Assembly (NCBI GenBank): GCA_034638255.1
Contig: JAWPGT010000020.1
Coordinates: 186,001 to 250,000 of the forward strand
DNA: 64,000 bases
DNA from: Coprinus comatus
Lineage: Eukaryota; Basidiomycota; Agaricomycetes; Agaricales; Agaricaceae
Direction of reading: 5' to 3'
The position numbers and the translations under genes were made by a program. Shown here in pieces: positions 60,419-64,000 of the stretch. The notes under the pieces were generated by a model. It was not told where the DNA came from. It ran no database searches and saw nothing but the letters and a program-made list of their open reading frames with translations. Each line of letters opens with the position of its first letter. Positions within the stretch are counted from its first letter, which is position 1.

Positions 60419-62445
60419 CTCAGCAGTACTTGAACATATCCTAGTTTGTTTATCTGCTGCCATGAGTTGTTGTGACAATAATTCTCGGGACTCTGGGATT
60501 GTTCTATTTCCGCAGGTTATGCGCATGGATGTCAGCTCTTCTCATTGGTCAAGAAAAAGTGGATGAATAGCAAAATTTGAGTCCGGGGCTTTGGGAGATT
60601 CTGGTCCTTTCAATCTCCAGCCGCATGTCAAGGCAGGTTTGATTGATGTCTTTTCCATCAACACCGAAGAAGTCAAGATGATTATGAACGTCTAAAAATA
60701 ACCAGTGTGAATTTCTGTCTAGGGTTCATATCAGTGTATGCTACCCTGATATTTACCTTGAGATGATTGATCGGGATTAAATGCCTTTTCATAGCAGGTC
60801 CCATAAATTACATGGAATCGCGACTCTGTTTTTTTTTCTTTGTTAATCTAAAGCTTGAAGCTGGCTCTAGTATGGGCGGTACAGTAAGGCAGTACCGAGG
60901 TAAGGGGATCAATCACCAGTCTGTCAGTAAAATGCTTCTTACACATTACATGTATGAAAACTACCTGAAAGAGCCTAGCATGGTTCCTGTTTTTTTTTTT
61001 TCGTAAAGCACGCTTTTTGTCCCTGCCATCATGAGATCATATGAGTATTGTTGTGAGTGGTTCGAAATCGGTTCGTACTATTTGACGGTTTGACCATGTA
61101 GTAGGTATGTCACCAGAATAACAACTTCGAAGTTTGAGTCTCCCGGTGCCCTCCGATATTGACATCGCTTGTTTATTCTTTCTTCAACCTTGAACACTCC
61201 TGAGCACCGACTCGATGGTTTGGGTCAAATTACAGCATTGCAAGGCTGCGGGAAGATAGTCAATGGAATTAAGTTACATTCATACACATGGTCTCTCAAA
61301 GTCAGTTTTTCGGAGGAGCTATTGGAATATTCTCCTTTTTACCAAGTTCAAATCGAGCCTTCAGCTAAAGAACCCTATGTACGATATACCGAAAACAACG
61401 AGGGAAAATAATAAAACAAGAACTGCAGATGATTTGACCTGAAACCCGAGGTCATTCGTAGCGGTCAAAGACCGATTCTTTTCAATCCCATTAGCACTAG
61501 TCACTTGTAGCGCTGTCACCGAACGTCTCTTCGACACTTGTAACTACGCAGCCTCACTGAGCCACAGTTTGCTAAACCACAACGAGTCTACTTGGAACTA
61601 TAATAGCTAACTTGATAGGTGATGTCCTACTATAATCTGCGCCTATGCGTTGACAAGTCTACGAATCCTGTTCACGTCCAAGTTTAATATTGCTGTCCTT
61701 CCAAACGTCTGCGAGGGTTTCAGTCCGTAACATCTCTCCCACACATCGTGCCTTCATTTTAGTAAACAATGAGACCTTCCTCTGTCTTTCGACTGCCTTT
61801 AATTTCCACATAATACAACCGTAAACCTCCACGTTGGAGTTTCGAGCCAACTCTCTATGGTATAGCCTCGCTTCTACTACACTTACATGTCATCATGAAC
61901 AAGCTCAGCCCCTCAGCGATCTAGGTACCGTACGTCACACTGGAAAGTTCTGTACAGAGATCAAGAGTGGCCTGTTTCATGAGTATACGAGGTGTAAAGA
62001 CCAAACTCAAACTTTGAACTGTTGTATAGCAACAAGTCATTATGCTCCAAGAGATGTCTTAGTACATAGCGCCAGCACGCGCCCTCTGAATGCTCCCGGT
62101 ATAATGAGTGCCCCTGTTTCACTATCATTCATTTTTGACGTTGTACTGCTACCATAACGGCAATCTAATAAATTATTGTATATCTAGAAGTCGAATTATT
62201 ACGAGAACAAGGTGCTTGAACTAAAACCCAGAATCTAGCTTTCTCGGACTCTTTCAATCAAATGGTCATGTCATAATCTCCACATATTCAATTCCAGTCA
62301 CATTTACATATATCAACTACATTTCTGGTATTTATCACAAACATCAAGATTCAAAACCGTTACAATTCATATAGCTTCAACCGATAATCAATCACCGTTT
62401 AAACCAGCCGCTAGTAAAAGGCAGGTAGTACAGAGTCCGAGCTAC
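60419..62445. other. Spacer between the two hydrophobins
   Basis: 2 kb with no supported gene. A 107-codon frame (61834-62157, plus) and shorter ones lack recognisable features. Confidence 0.4.
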
Positions 62446-62913
62446 CTAGAGGTTGAGATTGATGGGGGTACAACCAAGGACAATGAGTCCATTGAAGTTA
62501 TTTCCAGTGCAGCAGACTGGTTGAGCAGTGCTACAAGCGAATAATCCATTAGCATCATGTATTTCAAACGTCTGCGTGAATGAAAATACTAACCAGGAGT
62601 TACCACCAATACCGATGACGCTGAGAGGGGAGCAGGTAAGACCAACAAGACCGGTGATGGGACCGAGAACGATGCCCAAGAGACCAGCAAGGAGACCAAC
62701 GGTGCTGCTGTCAGCGGACTGAACAGAGTTGCCTGTAGGAGTGCAAAAATTAGCACAAAGACTGCGTAGCAGTTAGAAATAATACACACAGCACTCAATG
62801 CTACCAGTGTTGCATTGACTGACAGGGTCAGTACGGGGAAGAGCAGTGGCAGCTGCGAGCAAGGGGAAGATGAAGAACAAGAAAGTGAAGACAGTAGCGA
62901 TACGAGCGAACAT
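62446..62913 (-). CDS. Class I hydrophobin 2
   Basis: Signal peptide [20 protein letters not shown]. Eight cysteines: [37 protein letters not shown]. The introns are at the same two codons as in hydrophobin 1 (GTGTGT...CTACAG and GTTAGT...TTGTAG); the second happens to lack stops, so it could be mistaken for coding sequence. About 110 residues, intact. Expected to coat aerial hyphae or fruit-body surfaces, as hydrophobins do. The TATA box is at 62988-62993. Confidence 0.95.
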
Positions 62914-62987
62914 ATTGTCTGAGATTGGTTGGTTGCTTTGGTAGTAGAACTCCTTTGCTGAAGATTTCAACTGGAGACTCGTCCCTC

Positions 62988-62993
62988 TTTATA
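62988..62993 (-). promoter_or_regulatory. TATA box of hydrophobin 2
   Basis: TATAAA on the minus strand, about 75 bases before the start, same spacing as in hydrophobin 1 and same CTCCTTTGCTGAAGATTT leader block. Confidence 0.7.
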
Positions 62994-64000
62994 CCTCGTT
63001 GGAGACCCACTTGTGTTCGCGTTTGTGGTCCCTTACGCCACGACTGACGAGTTAGTTTTCTACATATTGAGTTCATCTCTTTTCCTTGGCCAACAGTAAG
63101 TTAATCGACGGAATGGAAAAAAACGAGGTGAATCAGTTCCTCCCCGATTGCCGATTTTTGATTTCTGCCTGATCCTTGCAATTTCCGCACACGGATTTGA
63201 CAGCTATTGAATATAGATAATGACTTCTACGACATAAGAGACGCTAATCCTTTAATGGAATACGTCTAAACAATGGAGAAGAATAGTTTTGATTGGTTCT
63301 TCGGCCTGCTGATATGGGTTTGATGTAAGGATAACACAAGGATAACATGAGCTTCGTTCACACCGAGTACCCACCAGTCTCCGTCGCATGTTCGTGGTTC
63401 GTAAGTCTTCTAAATCTAGACGGTCTAGACTCTGAAGTCTTCAATATTACTTCAACTTCAACCCTCAACTGTTATTGTCGCGAAATGACTCATTTCTCGT
63501 CATATCAAAATCACAGGATCATTCAGTGTGTCAAAACATAATTTTTCACCAGATTCAGATTTCCGGTGCTATGTACGCCGCTGTTGATCACAAAAGCGCT
63601 CTTGGTTCAACGGTGTATCTCTGAGTGTTCCTGGAATATAAATTAATTGGACTTCTAGCTCCACTTCGACGTCGCCAATCACCGTGTGCACAGGTGTGTG
63701 TATCTGTTCACTTACATGATTCTATCTCGTGTTGGTCAGAAAATTTGTAAGGGTTGTCCTTCGGTAATTCGACAAGCAACTTAGTAACATACTAATTAAT
63801 TTTGATCAAATTTTAGTTGTCTGCGGTGGCATACGTCTGGGGCACAAGGTATTCTCATTTTTTTCTAGTGGACTCATTGATTCACTAGAAAGTGGGGGTC
63901 GACTGTCCGATATCAGTTATCCGAGCTTCTGCATCAGTTTATAAATCATGTTTCAATGAGTTATTTTTATCCATTTCCGTTTAAGATGGCGAATTTCAAA
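62994..64000. other. Right-end intergenic region
   Basis: Last kilobase: no gene supported. A 64-codon frame at 63347 has no features. The promoter region of hydrophobin 2 occupies its left part. Confidence 0.4.

Noticed and set aside
61834..62157. 107-codon plus-strand frame between the hydrophobins
   Set aside because: No domain, signal peptide or splice signals that fit; probably chance.

Overview
The window is nuclear DNA of a filamentous basidiomycete, most likely an Agaricomycete (probably Agaricales). The genes carry many short GT-AG introns of about 50-70 bp. There are two class I hydrophobins with the basidiomycete cysteine pattern, a relic of a fungal-type FunK1-like kinase, squalene epoxidase ERG1, a microsomal P450, and tRNA-Ile(AAU) genes ending in T runs. 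There is no sign of bacterial organisation. Genus-level identification is inference.

Layout. 1-950: 5' part of a DnaJ/TPR co-chaperone gene (minus). 1537-1610: tRNA-Ile. 2.2-3.6 kb: a relic of the main repeat family and an unknown coiled-coil protein. 5.46-6.44 kb: a secreted Ser/Thr-rich ricin-B-type lectin with small frame lesions. 6.8-9.4 kb: a second relic and a broken FunK1-like kinase, ending at a solo LTR with perfect target-site duplications. 9.87-25.0 kb: the core of the window, two head-to-head pairs of paralogous repeat proteins (A/B and C/D) with a third, deleted A-type copy between them. 25.4-35.1 kb: a giant gene F on the minus strand that joins a ComEC-like metallo-beta-lactamase-fold domain, long beta-rich and helical regions, and three C-terminal copies of the same module. 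38.4-41.4 kb: two unknown proteins flanking a second identical tRNA-Ile. 44.0-50.6 kb: P450, ERG1 and cytidine deaminase. 51.6-59.1 kb: an unknown membrane protein, three MYND-finger paralogues (two coding, one relic) and a stand-alone single-module member of the repeat family. 59.9-62.9 kb: two tandem hydrophobins.

The unusual element is the repeat family at 2-35 and 57 kb. Its module is about 190-200 residues: a helical part with an F-x-Y-x-G/PP motif, a linker, and a beta-rich end with an 'lyc.G.l' strand and a terminal G-(V/A/M)-(F/Y)-Y motif. A phase-0 intron usually sits just before that last triplet. Small genes hold three modules, one gene holds one, and the giant MBL protein ends in three. 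None of the intact copies starts with an obvious signal peptide, so an intracellular location is inferred. I do not recognise the module. The divergent pairs, the relics and the transposon scars suggest a fast-evolving accessory locus, possibly working with the MBL protein; this is inference.

Several otherwise convincing genes carry isolated one-base frame breaks. These could be real decay or residual sequence errors and should be checked against reads before those genes are called dead.
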